Source: Methanoregula sp. UBA276
GTDB lineage: Archaea > Halobacteriota > Methanomicrobia > Methanomicrobiales > Methanospirillaceae
Assembly: GCA_002508495.1 (NCBI GenBank)
Contig: DANA01000135.1
Span: 5,612-25,003 of the forward strand
Length of the DNA stretch: 19,392 nucleotides
Direction: 5' to 3'
Positions 7,901 to 14,758 of this stretch are shown here, piece by piece; the first letter of the stretch is position 1, and each line of letters starts with the position of its first letter. A model generated the notes under the pieces. It was not told the DNA's origin. It saw nothing but the letters and a program-made list of their open reading frames with translations, and ran no database searches. The position numbers and the translations under genes were made by a program.

Positions 7901-8704
7901 CTATCCGGCATTTCCTGAAGCACATCGCTGATAAATTTCAATCATCGGATCACGGAGATAGTGCCGGACGGTGTTCCCCTCCTTTTTCTGCTCGATAATA
8001 CCGTCATGCAACAGGAAATGAATATGCCAGCTCACAGACGGCCCGGCGATTCCGACCCGGGTGCTGATCTCCTGCCGGGATATCCCGGGATTATGAGCAA
8101 TGGATTCAAGGATTTTTCTCTCGCTTTGGTGTTGAAGATGCATTATCATTGCACGCTCATCCGGGGAAAATTTTCCCGCGTTTTCAAAAAAACCCAAGGT
8201 GTTTTTACATTCAGAGGATGTTATCTTACCAAAATTTTTCAGGAGATTGAGATGGTAGATCAGGTTCTTGTACGTAAAGCCGGTTGAACGTTCAATTTCT
8301 GCCAGCCGGATCCCGGGATTTTCCTTTACGCACCTGAATATTGTTGTGCGGGATGAGTTCTCGAAAAGGTTTTTTTCAGAAACACGTTTGAATCCGCCGA
8401 TGAGCGGGAGGTTTACTGCGGAAAGATACTTTGCAGTAAAAATAATTCCCGGTGTTATTGCAACAATGCCGAGAGCAACAAGGATCCAAGGGGGGAGATC
8501 GGTAAGGCTGACTGGAGTTGGTGCCGGGTCATTCAGGAGCACGGTATCCGGGGAATGCGGAGAAAAGTAGAGCTCGCTGTACTCCGGGTAAAGGTCATAC
8601 GCCGGCTGGACCACGTAACCTCCCGTTTCAACTGCCATAGCAGCGGGTACAATTGCAGAGAAAATGACAAGCGTGATTACCAAAGAGTTGTATCCGTCCT
8701 GCAT
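7901..8704 (-). CDS. Membrane-tethered transcriptional regulator with two winged-helix domains
   Basis: This is a 267-residue protein. A signal or first membrane segment lies at 6-24 (SLVITLVIFSAIVPAAMA), a short outer segment at about 25-70, a second membrane segment at 73-93, and the rest is cytoplasmic. The cytoplasmic part holds two winged helix-turn-helix domains, about 118-175 (NPGIRLAEIERSTGFTYKNL recognition region) and 190-252 (NPGISRQEISTRVGIAGPSV, then a wing ending TVRHYLR). This resembles the archaeal double-HTH predicted regulators of COG3398 type. ATG 8704 is chosen for GAGGG six bases upstream; longer in-frame starts run into the upstream gene. It sits 13 bases after the exported-protein gene ending at 8718, so the two are probably co-transcribed. 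It likely senses something outside the cell and acts on nearby promoters, the 9508-9635 inverted repeat being the obvious candidate (inference). Confidence 0.88.
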   Translation of the reverse strand: MQDGYNSLVITLVIFSAIVPAAMAVETGGYVVQPAYDLYPEYSELYFSPHSPDTVLLNDPAPTPVSLTDLPPWILVALGIVAITPGIIFTAKYLSAVNLPLIGGFKRVSEKNLFENSSRTTIFRCVKENPGIRLAEIERSTGFTYKNLIYHLNLLKNFGKITSSECKNTLGFFENAGKFSPDERAMIMHLQHQSERKILESIAHNPGISRQEISTRVGIAGPSVSWHIHFLLHDGIIEQKKEGNTVRHYLRDPMIEIYQRCASGNAG

Positions 8705-8717
8705 TCGCATCCCTCTT

Positions 8718-9434
8718 TCAGACCACCAGCAGCATGAACACTTGCGTGCCATTAATCCGCTCTCCTTCAACCACCGCATACCAGTCTCCTGGTGCGATAC
8801 CATCTTCACGGGAAACCTGAACATAAATCCTGCCGTTTACGATCCCGTCACTGTCATCATAGTACGGCCCCATCATCCCGTCCGGGGCAAATATTGTCAG
8901 TTTCAGGGAACTTGTGGGATCCTGCCAGAAAAGATCGTACGTGAACCGCGTAAGATTCGCAGGCATCTGGCGGTGGAACGATCTCTTCTCGCCCGCCGTT
9001 ACGGACTTATCCATGTGCCCAATGATCCGACATCCACTCTTGTCCAGGACGGCATTTTCAATCCCCATCTCCTGTTTTTGGGAGAAGTTCAGTTTTTTGA
9101 TATTCAGGGGCCTGCTCTCGTCCCAGATGTTGGCACCATACGGACACTCGGGATTTTCCTCAGCGCCCCATGGATGCCGGCTCCCCCAGTAGTACGGCTG
9201 GCCCCAGATCTCATCGAGTTGTTCTTTTGGTACATTTGCCCTGATATGTTCGATGACTTCGGGTTCATAAACCATCTGTTCAAGTTCTCCAATCGTTATG
9301 TTCTCGCCCCAGTGCTCATTCAGCCATTTCTGGCCTTCCTCCGTGTACATTCCTGAAATTTCAAATGCTGCAGATCCGGCAGTAAAGAAAAGGAAAAAAA
9401 CGATAAATCCAAAAAGCGCGTTTTTTTTCGTCAT
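8718..9434 (-). CDS. Exported protein sharing an N-terminal domain with its divergent neighbour
   Basis: This 238-residue protein has a signal peptide at 1-22 (NALFGFIVFFLFFTAGSA). Residues 23-89 form a compact domain (AFEISGMYTEEGQKWLNEHW...PYYWG) that is 50/67 identical to the protein encoded divergently at 9784. The remaining 150 residues are different: DESRPLNIKKLNFSQKQEMG and then a beta-rich region with FTYDLFWQDPTSSLKLTIFA and GDWYAVVEGE. That part resembles the pre-peptidase C-terminal beta-sandwich style seen in archaeal exported proteins, but I do not assign it firmly. ATG 9434 has AGGA ten bases upstream. The winged-helix regulator follows 13 bases downstream. Role: secreted or surface protein under local control (inference). 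Confidence 0.85.
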   Translation of the reverse strand: MTKKNALFGFIVFFLFFTAGSAAFEISGMYTEEGQKWLNEHWGENITIGELEQMVYEPEVIEHIRANVPKEQLDEIWGQPYYWGSRHPWGAEENPECPYGANIWDESRPLNIKKLNFSQKQEMGIENAVLDKSGCRIIGHMDKSVTAGEKRSFHRQMPANLTRFTYDLFWQDPTSSLKLTIFAPDGMMGPYYDDSDGIVNGRIYVQVSREDGIAPGDWYAVVEGERINGTQVFMLLVV

Positions 9435-9482
9435 ATGGATCCAATCCTTTCTTTTTTTGAGACAACCGGATAATTGATTGAG

Positions 9483-9492
9483 TATTCCAAAC
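9483..9492 (-). promoter_or_regulatory. Extra half-site near the left transcription start
   Basis: TATTCCAAAC matches 9 of 10 bases of TATTCCAAAA in the inverted-repeat arm at 9509-9518, and has the same orientation. It falls about 5-20 bases downstream of the left TATA-like box, near the predicted start of the exported-protein/regulator transcript, where a bound protein would block initiation. Confidence 0.4.
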
Positions 9493-9496
9493 GAGT

Positions 9497-9506
9497 GGAT
9501 AAATAG
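9497..9506 (-). promoter_or_regulatory. TATA-like box for the exported-protein/regulator transcript
   Basis: The minus strand reads CTATTTATCC directly downstream of the left inverted-repeat arm. A start site about 25 bases on would give a leader of roughly 40 bases before the ATG at 9434. Confidence 0.4.
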
Positions 9507-9507
9507 A

Positions 9508-9635
9508 TTATTCCAAAACCGTCTACACAGATCTCAGGAGACGTTCATTTTCTGAGGCGTGGTATTTTCCTGCGTGATTTGTAAGGAAAATTTCAGATTT
9601 TGTTATGCAAATCTATGTAGAGGGTTTTGGAATAA
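9508..9635. repeat. 27-bp inverted repeat with 74-bp centre in the divergent promoter region
   Basis: The left arm (9508-9534, starting TTATTCCAAAACC) and the reverse complement of the right arm (9609-9635) match at 24 of 27 positions. Each arm ends next to a TATA-like box pointing away from the repeat, so GGTTTTGGAATAA lies just upstream of both promoters in the same relative orientation. Shorter nested inverted repeats lie inside: ATTTTCCT/AGGAAAAT, and CTCAG/CTGAG. The layout suits an operator pair for a dimeric regulator serving both directions. A miniature inverted-repeat element is the alternative, but no target-site duplication is visible. Confidence 0.8.
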
Positions 9636-9640
9636 AACGT

Positions 9641-9654
9641 TTTTAATATTATAT
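9641..9654 (+). promoter_or_regulatory. TATA-like box for the right-hand divergent transcript
   Basis: TTTTAATATTATAT begins six bases after the right inverted-repeat arm. Initiation about 25 bases downstream (near 9673) would produce an untranslated leader of about 110 bases before the ATG at 9784. Confidence 0.45.
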
Positions 9655-9682
9655 CCCAGTTTGTGATCGTTTAGGCTGGAGA

Positions 9683-9708
9683 TGCCGAAACTCCCAAGTT
9701 TCCCGGCA
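9683..9708 (+). other. Hairpin in the predicted 5' leader
   Basis: TGCCG (9683-9687) pairs with CGGCA (9704-9708), and AAACT (9688-9692) with AGTTT (9697-9701), around a CCCA loop with a two-base bulge. It lies near the 5' end of the long predicted leader. It may stabilise or regulate the message; it matches no riboswitch class that I recognise. Confidence 0.45.
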
Positions 9709-9783
9709 CATCCCAGAACTGAACTTGAAGAATCCGGACGGGATTGAAATAGAAAATCCGGCCCGAAAAGGAAGTGAAATACC

Positions 9784-10482
9784 ATGAACAGATATACGAA
9801 ACTATCGATACTCGCAGGACTGATGGTCCTGATGGTATTTGTCATTCCTTCCGTGAGCGCCTTTGAAATTTCCGGCATGTACACGGAGGAAGGCCAGAAA
9901 TGGTTGAATGAACACTGGGGTGAGAAGATCACCATCGGACAACTCGAACAGATTGCCTATTCCAAAGAGGTTTTGGAAAAAATTGAAGCAAATGTTCCAA
10001 AAGATCAACTCGATAAAATCCGGAGTGAGCCGTATTACTGGGGAGAACGCTACCCCCCGGAAGTTGTAACACCGGGCCCTAAAATCTTTGATGAAAATAG
10101 TCAGCTTATCGAAGATCCAGATGGATCAATTCTTGCAGGTATTGAAAGTGGAAAAATCAACTCTGTGCGATCGGGCATCATCGTTGATGCGACACCGGTA
10201 GGATATTCCGGGGGATACATCACCTATGGTGGGAGCGGATACGTGTATGGAGCAGATCCGGTTGGAATGCTAAGAATTGAAGCCCGTCTTCACGGTAATG
10301 GCGATTTGCTCCAGACCTCATACAATGTTGCCTATAATTATGACAACAGTCCTTACTACACCGTTTCAACATCCGGTATCCGAAGCCCGACAGTTGGAAC
10401 GATGTACCAATCGCAGACGTACGCGCAATCCACTAACCCATCGGGCAGTGGAAGCACATGGTCTTCTTCGTACTACTACTGA
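9784..10482 (+). CDS. Exported protein, divergent paralogue of the 8718-9434 product
   Basis: This 232-residue protein has a signal peptide at 1-26 (SILAGLMVLMVFVIPSVSA). The shared domain runs from residue 26 to about 92 (AFEISGMYTEEGQKWLNEHW, then ANVPKDQLDKI, PYYWGERYPP). After it comes a different, low-complexity C-terminus rich in Gly, Ser and Tyr (VGYSGGYITYGGSGYVYGAD) that ends SSSYYY. Such a tail suggests a surface-exposed or self-assembling beta structure, as inference. The start ATG has AGGAAGTGA seven bases upstream. The stop is 39 bases before the beta-propeller gene, which may share the transcript, although a T-run lies between them. A 27-base stretch at 9877-9903 is identical to the other paralogue (9324-9350), indicating recent duplication or gene conversion. 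Confidence 0.87.
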   Translation: MNRYTKLSILAGLMVLMVFVIPSVSAFEISGMYTEEGQKWLNEHWGEKITIGQLEQIAYSKEVLEKIEANVPKDQLDKIRSEPYYWGERYPPEVVTPGPKIFDENSQLIEDPDGSILAGIESGKINSVRSGIIVDATPVGYSGGYITYGGSGYVYGADPVGMLRIEARLHGNGDLLQTSYNVAYNYDNSPYYTVSTSGIRSPTVGTMYQSQTYAQSTNPSGSGSTWSSSYYY

Positions 10483-10521
10483 TGAGGAGGAGAAAACCCT
10501 TTTTTTACTCATGAGGAAAAA

Positions 10522-11760
10522 ATGAAATTTGCGATGAAATCATCATTTGGTTACCCTGTTTTAATAACGATAATTCTGTCTCTTCTAATTCCCTTTCCCT
10601 GTATTGCAGGATCCTCCGACATTCTCATCATCAAAGAAGGATCGCAGATGGACTGGGCTGATGCACATATTGACAACAATCTTGTTGCGGCATTCGTGAG
10701 CAGTACCAAACCACCGGTAATTAAAGTGTACCACGCAGACGGCAGGCTTTCAACGGAAATCCCGCTTTCACGAGAAGTGATGAAACTTGATGCTCTGGAG
10801 ATTGCGAACGGGCGGGTATATTATTCCGAATACAATCCTGAAGAGGCAGGATACCTGCGGAATGAAACGGTCTATGAATATAATCTCACTACCCGGGAAA
10901 AAAGGATCATCTACACAACCAGCGGACCTCAGCAAAAGATTACCAAAATTGCCGCAAGCGGGGATAATGTTGTTTTACGGGGGGGTAGCAATAACCAGAT
11001 TCTTATCCTTCATACCGGTTCAACCGGTACGAGCCGGCAAATCTTTACATCGAACAGCATGATCCACAGTCTTGCATTAGACGGCGATCGGATCATGTGG
11101 GGAAGTGAACGTGTCGATAATGAGCCCGGGCGGGAAATCCATATCTACACAATTTCAACGGAAGAAGACAGCATCATACCGGAAAGCAAATCGATCAGGA
11201 CCTGGGGATATGGGGATATTTCCGGCAATCGCGTTGTCTGGAACATGGCGGCAGGAGAACCAGATACTTCTTTAGGATATCCCAACCTGGTGAATGCCGG
11301 TGGAGATATTCGGCTGACTGATCTATCTACGGGAAAGACACAATCCATCGAGATCCTCAATACACCCGAAACACCGTTTATTTCCGGGGATTCGGTTGTT
11401 TATCTGAAAAAACCGGATATTGATTACAACAATTCAGATACAGGAACCGTTCGGGTTTATGATATCAGCACCGGTTCTTTCAGTGACATTGCATCTGAAG
11501 TTGCATCGATCTCTGATTTTAACAGCGGTATGATCTTATGGCATAAGTTGAAGCCAATGTCATTCTGGGTGACATCTCTATCCGGGAATGTTCCCGCGAC
11601 CAGTTCTTCAATAATCACAACCACGAATGCCAACCCGGAAAGAACCGACACCGCAAGAACACCTGCACCGGAAAGCCTGGTTGGCGCGATTATTATTGTT
11701 CTTGCAGTGATAGCGGGTATCGTGGTTCATGTAACCCTGAAGATTGGACGTTACCGGTAA
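10522..11760 (+). CDS. Secreted beta-propeller-like protein with C-terminal membrane anchor
   Basis: This 412-residue protein has a signal peptide at about 8-29 (YPVLITIILSLLIPFPCIAG). A region of about 330 residues has recurring strand patterns: a G-D/N-x-V-x-W/Y strand, then a turn, then a V/I-x-x-Y-x-x-STG strand. Examples are LDGDRIMWGS, ISGNRVVWNM and ISGDSVVYLK, with IHIYTIST, IRLTDLSTGK and VRVYDISTGS. This is typical of TolB/WD-like beta-propellers. A Ser/Thr-rich linker at about 355-385 leads to a C-terminal membrane helix at about 386-406 and a short basic tail (KIGRYR). It is probably displayed on the outer face of the membrane, binding a partner or ligand. GAGG five bases upstream supports ATG 10522. 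It follows the exported paralogue by 39 bases. Confidence 0.87.
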   Translation: MKFAMKSSFGYPVLITIILSLLIPFPCIAGSSDILIIKEGSQMDWADAHIDNNLVAAFVSSTKPPVIKVYHADGRLSTEIPLSREVMKLDALEIANGRVYYSEYNPEEAGYLRNETVYEYNLTTREKRIIYTTSGPQQKITKIAASGDNVVLRGGSNNQILILHTGSTGTSRQIFTSNSMIHSLALDGDRIMWGSERVDNEPGREIHIYTISTEEDSIIPESKSIRTWGYGDISGNRVVWNMAAGEPDTSLGYPNLVNAGGDIRLTDLSTGKTQSIEILNTPETPFISGDSVVYLKKPDIDYNNSDTGTVRVYDISTGSFSDIASEVASISDFNSGMILWHKLKPMSFWVTSLSGNVPATSSSIITTTNANPERTDTARTPAPESLVGAIIIVLAVIAGIVVHVTLKIGRYR

Positions 11761-11772
11761 ATCCATCCACGA

Positions 11773-11780
11773 TTTTTTTT
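11773..11780 (+). terminator. T-run terminator after the beta-propeller gene
   Basis: Eight consecutive T residues occur 12 bases after the stop codon at 11758-11760. Confidence 0.5.
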
Positions 11781-11916
11781 AAACTGATTGAAATGAAAAG
11801 AGGTTGTGAAAATTTTAGATGTATAGATAATCGCCGGAATCCGGGCAGATGACCGACAAGGAAATTTTTTTGTTTTTTCGTGTTGGGACTATCCGGTTTT
11901 TTTGGAGTGATTACCC

Positions 11917-12189
11917 ATGATCGGAAAATGCATGCATTGTAATCGCGAGATGCCAGCCGCAAAATCATGTTCGCGGGACAACCGCAATATTTTCTCCAAC
12001 GGGTGGATTTATTCACGTGCCCTGAAGAAGAATGGAAAGGGGCGCTGTCCGGATTGTGGGATTGAATTGCGGAGAGGAAATGTTCACCACTGGGGCTGTA
12101 AATTTGAGATCTGTCCCATCTGCAAAGAACCAATGCATTCCTGTCATTGCGATGCATTCCTGCTCAATTACATTCCGGAACGGGATTGA
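11917..12189 (+). CDS. Small multi-cysteine zinc-ribbon protein
   Basis: This 90-residue protein is likely cytoplasmic. It has an N-terminal C5-x2-C8 and C18, then C44-P-D-C47-G, then H57-H58-W-G-C61, then C66-P-I-C69 and C76-H-C78. The stretch CPDCG...GNVHHWGCKFEICPIC...SCHC follows a pattern widespread in uncharacterised bacterial and archaeal small proteins, and suggests two zinc sites. GGAGTGAT five bases upstream of ATG 11917 is a strong ribosome binding site. It stands alone between two T-runs, with the iron-sulfur flavoprotein gene convergent downstream. It could bind nucleic acid or act as an adaptor; the sequence does not say which. Confidence 0.85.
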   Translation: MIGKCMHCNREMPAAKSCSRDNRNIFSNGWIYSRALKKNGKGRCPDCGIELRRGNVHHWGCKFEICPICKEPMHSCHCDAFLLNYIPERD

Positions 12190-12245
12190 TACGCAGGTGG
12201 TGAAAGGGTTCGTATGACATTGCCGGGGCCGTATCAAAGTGACGG

Positions 12246-12252
12246 TTTTTTT
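12246..12252 (+). terminator. T-run between convergent genes
   Basis: Seven T residues lie in the 115-bp gap after the zinc-ribbon stop, preceding the end of the convergent flavoprotein gene. Confidence 0.4.
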
Positions 12253-12304
12253 ATAACGAGGAAAGGCCCTGGCAACAGGATCCGGCCCGGCATTTCCCCG
12301 CGGT

Positions 12305-12973
12305 TCACCCAATCCATCCCAGTTTCACCCACCGCTCATAGTCTTCGGTGCGGAAGTCCTTGTTCTCCTCGACAAGGTCCCGGAAAAATTCCCGGTTGCC
12401 AGCTATCTCTTTTTCCTGCTCCGGATCGGAGAACCCGTTCGCGATTGCACCGGCAAGCTTTTTGCCCAGCGCCTGTGCCGCTCCTTCGCGGGCATCGACT
12501 GCCGACGATTCCCCGCCCGTTGCCACGCTGATCCCGCCAACCGAGACAACCGCGAGATAATTCAGCACATGGTTCTGGTACGCGACAACCTCGTCGCCAC
12601 CGGAGGTATGCGTTGTCGCAACCGAGCAGCCGGATTTTCCGGCAAGGACCTGGTAGTGGATCGCATCCGCGAGCCGGTCGAAGAAGATCTTCATCTGGCC
12701 TGAAACGTTGTCGATATACACGGGAGATGCAAAGATGATCGCATCCGCGTCCTTCATCCGCTCGACAAGTACCGGCACATCGTCATCGTACACGCAGATA
12801 CCGTTGAACGAGCAGCCCTCGCAGGCAGTGCAGGGCGTGACGCGAAGGTCACAGAGATCGATCATCTCCGTTTCGGCACCGGCTTCTGCTGCTCCATCGA
12901 GTACGAACTGTGCGAGCCGTCGCGTTGTGCTCCGGGTTGTCCGGGGACTTCCGTTGATGGCGAGAATTTTCAT
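12305..12973 (-). CDS. Iron-sulfur flavoprotein (NADPH-dependent FMN reductase family)
   Basis: This 222-residue protein is of the length and layout of the Methanosarcina Isf family: a flavodoxin-like fold binding FMN plus a [4Fe-4S] cluster. The N-terminus MKILAINGSPR holds the FMN phosphate-binding GSPR turn. The compact cluster motif C48-x2-C51-x2-C54-x5-C60 (CTACEGCSFNGIC) lies where the family has it. FASPVYIDNVSGQMKIFFDR is the conserved flavin/dimer segment, and TTHTSGGDE follows. Family members take electrons from ferredoxin and are implicated in handling oxygen or peroxide. ATG 12973 is preceded by AGGAG at a long 12-base spacing. The gene is monocistronic. Its exact electron acceptor is unknown. 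Confidence 0.93.
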   Translation of the reverse strand: MKILAINGSPRTTRSTTRRLAQFVLDGAAEAGAETEMIDLCDLRVTPCTACEGCSFNGICVYDDDVPVLVERMKDADAIIFASPVYIDNVSGQMKIFFDRLADAIHYQVLAGKSGCSVATTHTSGGDEVVAYQNHVLNYLAVVSVGGISVATGGESSAVDAREGAAQALGKKLAGAIANGFSDPEQEKEIAGNREFFRDLVEENKDFRTEDYERWVKLGWIG

Positions 12974-13014
12974 GGTCTGGTTGTGCTCCTGTTTAATGAG
13001 GTTGGGTTGCGGGG

Positions 13015-13024
13015 GTTAATATGG
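13015..13024 (-). promoter_or_regulatory. Possible TATA box for the iron-sulfur flavoprotein
   Basis: The minus strand reads CATATTAACC, about 42-51 bases before the ATG at 12973. Initiation about 25 bases on would leave a leader of roughly 20 bases that contains the AGGAG at 12986-12990. Confidence 0.35.
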
Positions 13025-13087
13025 GTGGGGGAAGGACTGGCAGAAAGTACTGCTTCACGACGGAAGAGGGGTCATCATAACTCCGCT

Positions 13088-13100
13088 TCTCCGTCGGAGA
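13088..13100. repeat. 13-bp palindrome, copy 1
   Basis: TCTCCGTCGGAGA has 6-base arms around a central T. It is followed by TTCCGGAAAA. A second copy lies 235 bp downstream with a similar flank. Confidence 0.75.
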
Positions 13101-13322
13101 TTCCGGAAAACGGCCATAGCGGTCGCCGGGTGGCAGAAAAGTCAAAAGATCTGCTCTGGATTATCCCTTTTTCGCAGGCCAAATAGAAGCCTGCTATTTT
13201 GCAGGGCGGGATCCCGATTTATGCAGTCTGATTCGCAAACGGAGAATATTCCTGGAATTTCTTTACGGGCGTGGACACCATTTCCCCTGGAGCGCCTGCC
13301 GGGCCAAAAGAGCCCGTACCGC

Positions 13323-13335
13323 TCTCCGTCGGAGA
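13323..13335. repeat. 13-bp palindrome, copy 2
   Basis: This is an exact second copy of TCTCCGTCGGAGA in the same intergenic region, followed after five bases by TCCGGAAAAA. The flanks of both copies match partly, so the repeated unit is about 25 bp. Confidence 0.75.
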
Positions 13336-13386
13336 AAGGATCCGGAAAAAGGGGATCGCAGGAAGGATCCCTTGTCCGGCGGAACC

Positions 13387-13737
13387 TCATGGCAGGGAGA
13401 CAAAAACCTGCCGCCAGACCTTTTTCCCGATGACCCGGGTACGGTGTCCCTGGCCGGTCATATCCTCGGCAAGCAGCACATCGCCTTTTTTAAAAACGCG
13501 TTTATCGCCGCTCCCGACTTCAACCTCTGCCTCGCCATCGAGCATGACGACATACTCCCGGCAGACAACACGGTGCCACGCATACTCCCAGCCGGGCGGG
13601 ACCTCGCGGAAGAAGACCGATTTTGCCGGCTCGGGTAGCGTGAAGAGCCCGAAGTCTTCGCGGGACTCAAACGGGACCTCGATCTCTTCGAAATGCGACT
13701 GGTTATCCGTTCCAGCATAGAGACGCGTGATCTTCAT
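13387..13737 (-). CDS. Cupin-fold protein
   Basis: This 116-residue single-domain cupin starts at ATG 13737, chosen for AGGAGAT six bases upstream; an in-frame ATG at 13770 would add eleven residues and has no such site. The first cupin motif region reads PPGWEYAWHRVVCREYVVMLDGEAEVEVG (split by strands). The second reads FKKGDVLLAEDMTGQGHRTRV. The usual metal-binding set is only partly visible: one His in the first motif (WHR) and GHRTR in the second. Metal binding and catalysis are therefore uncertain. It ends WRQVFVSLP. It follows the C39-like peptidase by 59 bases on the same strand and may share its transcript. The substrate is unknown. Confidence 0.87.
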   Translation of the reverse strand: MKITRLYAGTDNQSHFEEIEVPFESREDFGLFTLPEPAKSVFFREVPPGWEYAWHRVVCREYVVMLDGEAEVEVGSGDKRVFKKGDVLLAEDMTGQGHRTRVIGKKVWRQVFVSLP

Positions 13738-13796
13738 GGGCAAATCTCCTGATGCGAACGTGTACCGCAAAACGAGAAAAAGTCATCCCACATGAT

Positions 13797-14549
13797 TCAA
13801 CGCGGGAGCGGCGTGTTCCCCGGCACCGCAACCACATACACCCGGTCCCGCATGCCCTCCGGGAAATAATGGGCATCGAACCACATCGCATCGAACCTGC
13901 CGTAGTTGAAGTACGTGATGCCATCCACCCGATCATCGTGGCAGTCCACTGAATCGGCAAATATGATCACGTCGTCCCAGATAATCTCCGTGCCCCGGGT
14001 ATCATACCCGACAACAACAACCCAGTGGCCGCCCCAGTCCATCCACTCCACCATGGTCGGGATACCGTTCTGCAGGTTCCCGCGAAGCATCGCAGAACTC
14101 CCTCCCGTACCCCAGGTGGCATTCATTCCTTCCAGGATGAACCATTGCGTGACCTGTTCAGGGTTGATACCCGTCTTTTCCGTTACCTTGCTGTACATCT
14201 CGTGCGCGATCCGGTATTCACCGGCATCGGTATTGTTGACCGGCATCCCGTAGTATGACATCACGGTCATGGCGGCGACTGCCCCGCAGCTGTAATTGGT
14301 CACCTGCTGCCGGGCACTTTTCAGCGGGATGACGACGAGGTGATCATCTGACTGCAGGGTTTCGAAATCGATGCCGGTATGGTAGCGGGGCCCGGGCAGA
14401 GAAACATCCAGGCCGTACTGCACACCACTGGCAGGAGCGGGTTTGAGCGCAGTTGATGTAAGGACAGGACTCGTCAGGACAATGGCGGCAGCAAGGATGA
14501 TGATCCCACCGAAGATGGCGACGATGATGAGAAGACACAGGGGGCGCAT
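13797..14549 (-). CDS. Exported C39-like cysteine peptidase
   Basis: This 250-residue protein has an N-terminal membrane anchor or signal at about 4-25 (LCLLIIVAIFGGIIILAAAI). It carries the papain-like C39 layout: catalytic C88 in TNYSCGAVAAMTVMSYYG, catalytic H175 in GGHWVVVVGYD, and D192/D193 in EIIWDDV as the likely third residue. The length and motif order match stand-alone C39 domains of archaea rather than the ABC-transporter fusions, so it probably cleaves a peptide or protein outside the membrane. The start ATG 14549 has only a weak GGA signal upstream. The cupin gene follows 59 bases downstream. A winged-helix gene is divergent upstream and may share the promoter region. The substrate is not evident. 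Confidence 0.88.
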   Translation of the reverse strand: MRPLCLLIIVAIFGGIIILAAAIVLTSPVLTSTALKPAPASGVQYGLDVSLPGPRYHTGIDFETLQSDDHLVVIPLKSARQQVTNYSCGAVAAMTVMSYYGMPVNNTDAGEYRIAHEMYSKVTEKTGINPEQVTQWFILEGMNATWGTGGSSAMLRGNLQNGIPTMVEWMDWGGHWVVVVGYDTRGTEIIWDDVIIFADSVDCHDDRVDGITYFNYGRFDAMWFDAHYFPEGMRDRVYVVAVPGNTPLPR

Positions 14550-14643
14550 CTGAGGATTCCGTTACTAGTTCTGGAACCGGGAGATGATGAATCCTGCCGG
14601 GCATTTATCCAACCGGCTTTGCGGAGTACGATATCAATTTTCC

Positions 14644-14654
14644 GGTTTTTATAT
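14644..14654. promoter_or_regulatory. TATA-like box in the C39/winged-helix divergent region
   Basis: GGTTTTTATAT reads as TTTTTATAT on the plus strand and ATATAAAAACC on the minus strand, so either divergent gene could use it. The leader would be about 70 bases for the peptidase gene (ATG 14549), or about 85 bases for the winged-helix gene (ATG 14759). The minus reading looks more like an archaeal TATA box. Confidence 0.45.
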
Positions 14655-14758
14655 GGCATGGTTACTTCATGTTGCACGTCCAATAGGTATGTGGTAACCC
14701 GGTTTCAGGCACCAGTCTCTTGTGCCTGCTTTCTTGGTGGTCCCAGCGAGGTAAAAAA

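Larger units (their letters stand above)
12974..13386. other. 413-bp gene-free region with two copies of a palindromic repeat
   Basis: No convincing gene is seen between the flavoprotein start and the cupin end. The region holds the flavoprotein promoter side, two copies of the 13-bp palindrome TCTCCGTCGGAGA, and several GGATCC-bearing small palindromes near the cupin stop. The short open frames here lack ribosome binding sites and family features. Confidence 0.6.

Noticed and set aside
9508..9635. Miniature inverted-repeat transposable element
   Set aside because: Terminal inverted repeats fit, but no flanking target duplication is visible and both arms sit exactly at promoters. Kept as an alternative, not as the call.
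13142..13390. An 82-codon minus-strand frame downstream of the cupin
   Set aside because: No ribosome binding site, odd composition rich in Arg and Pro, and it runs across the palindromic repeats.
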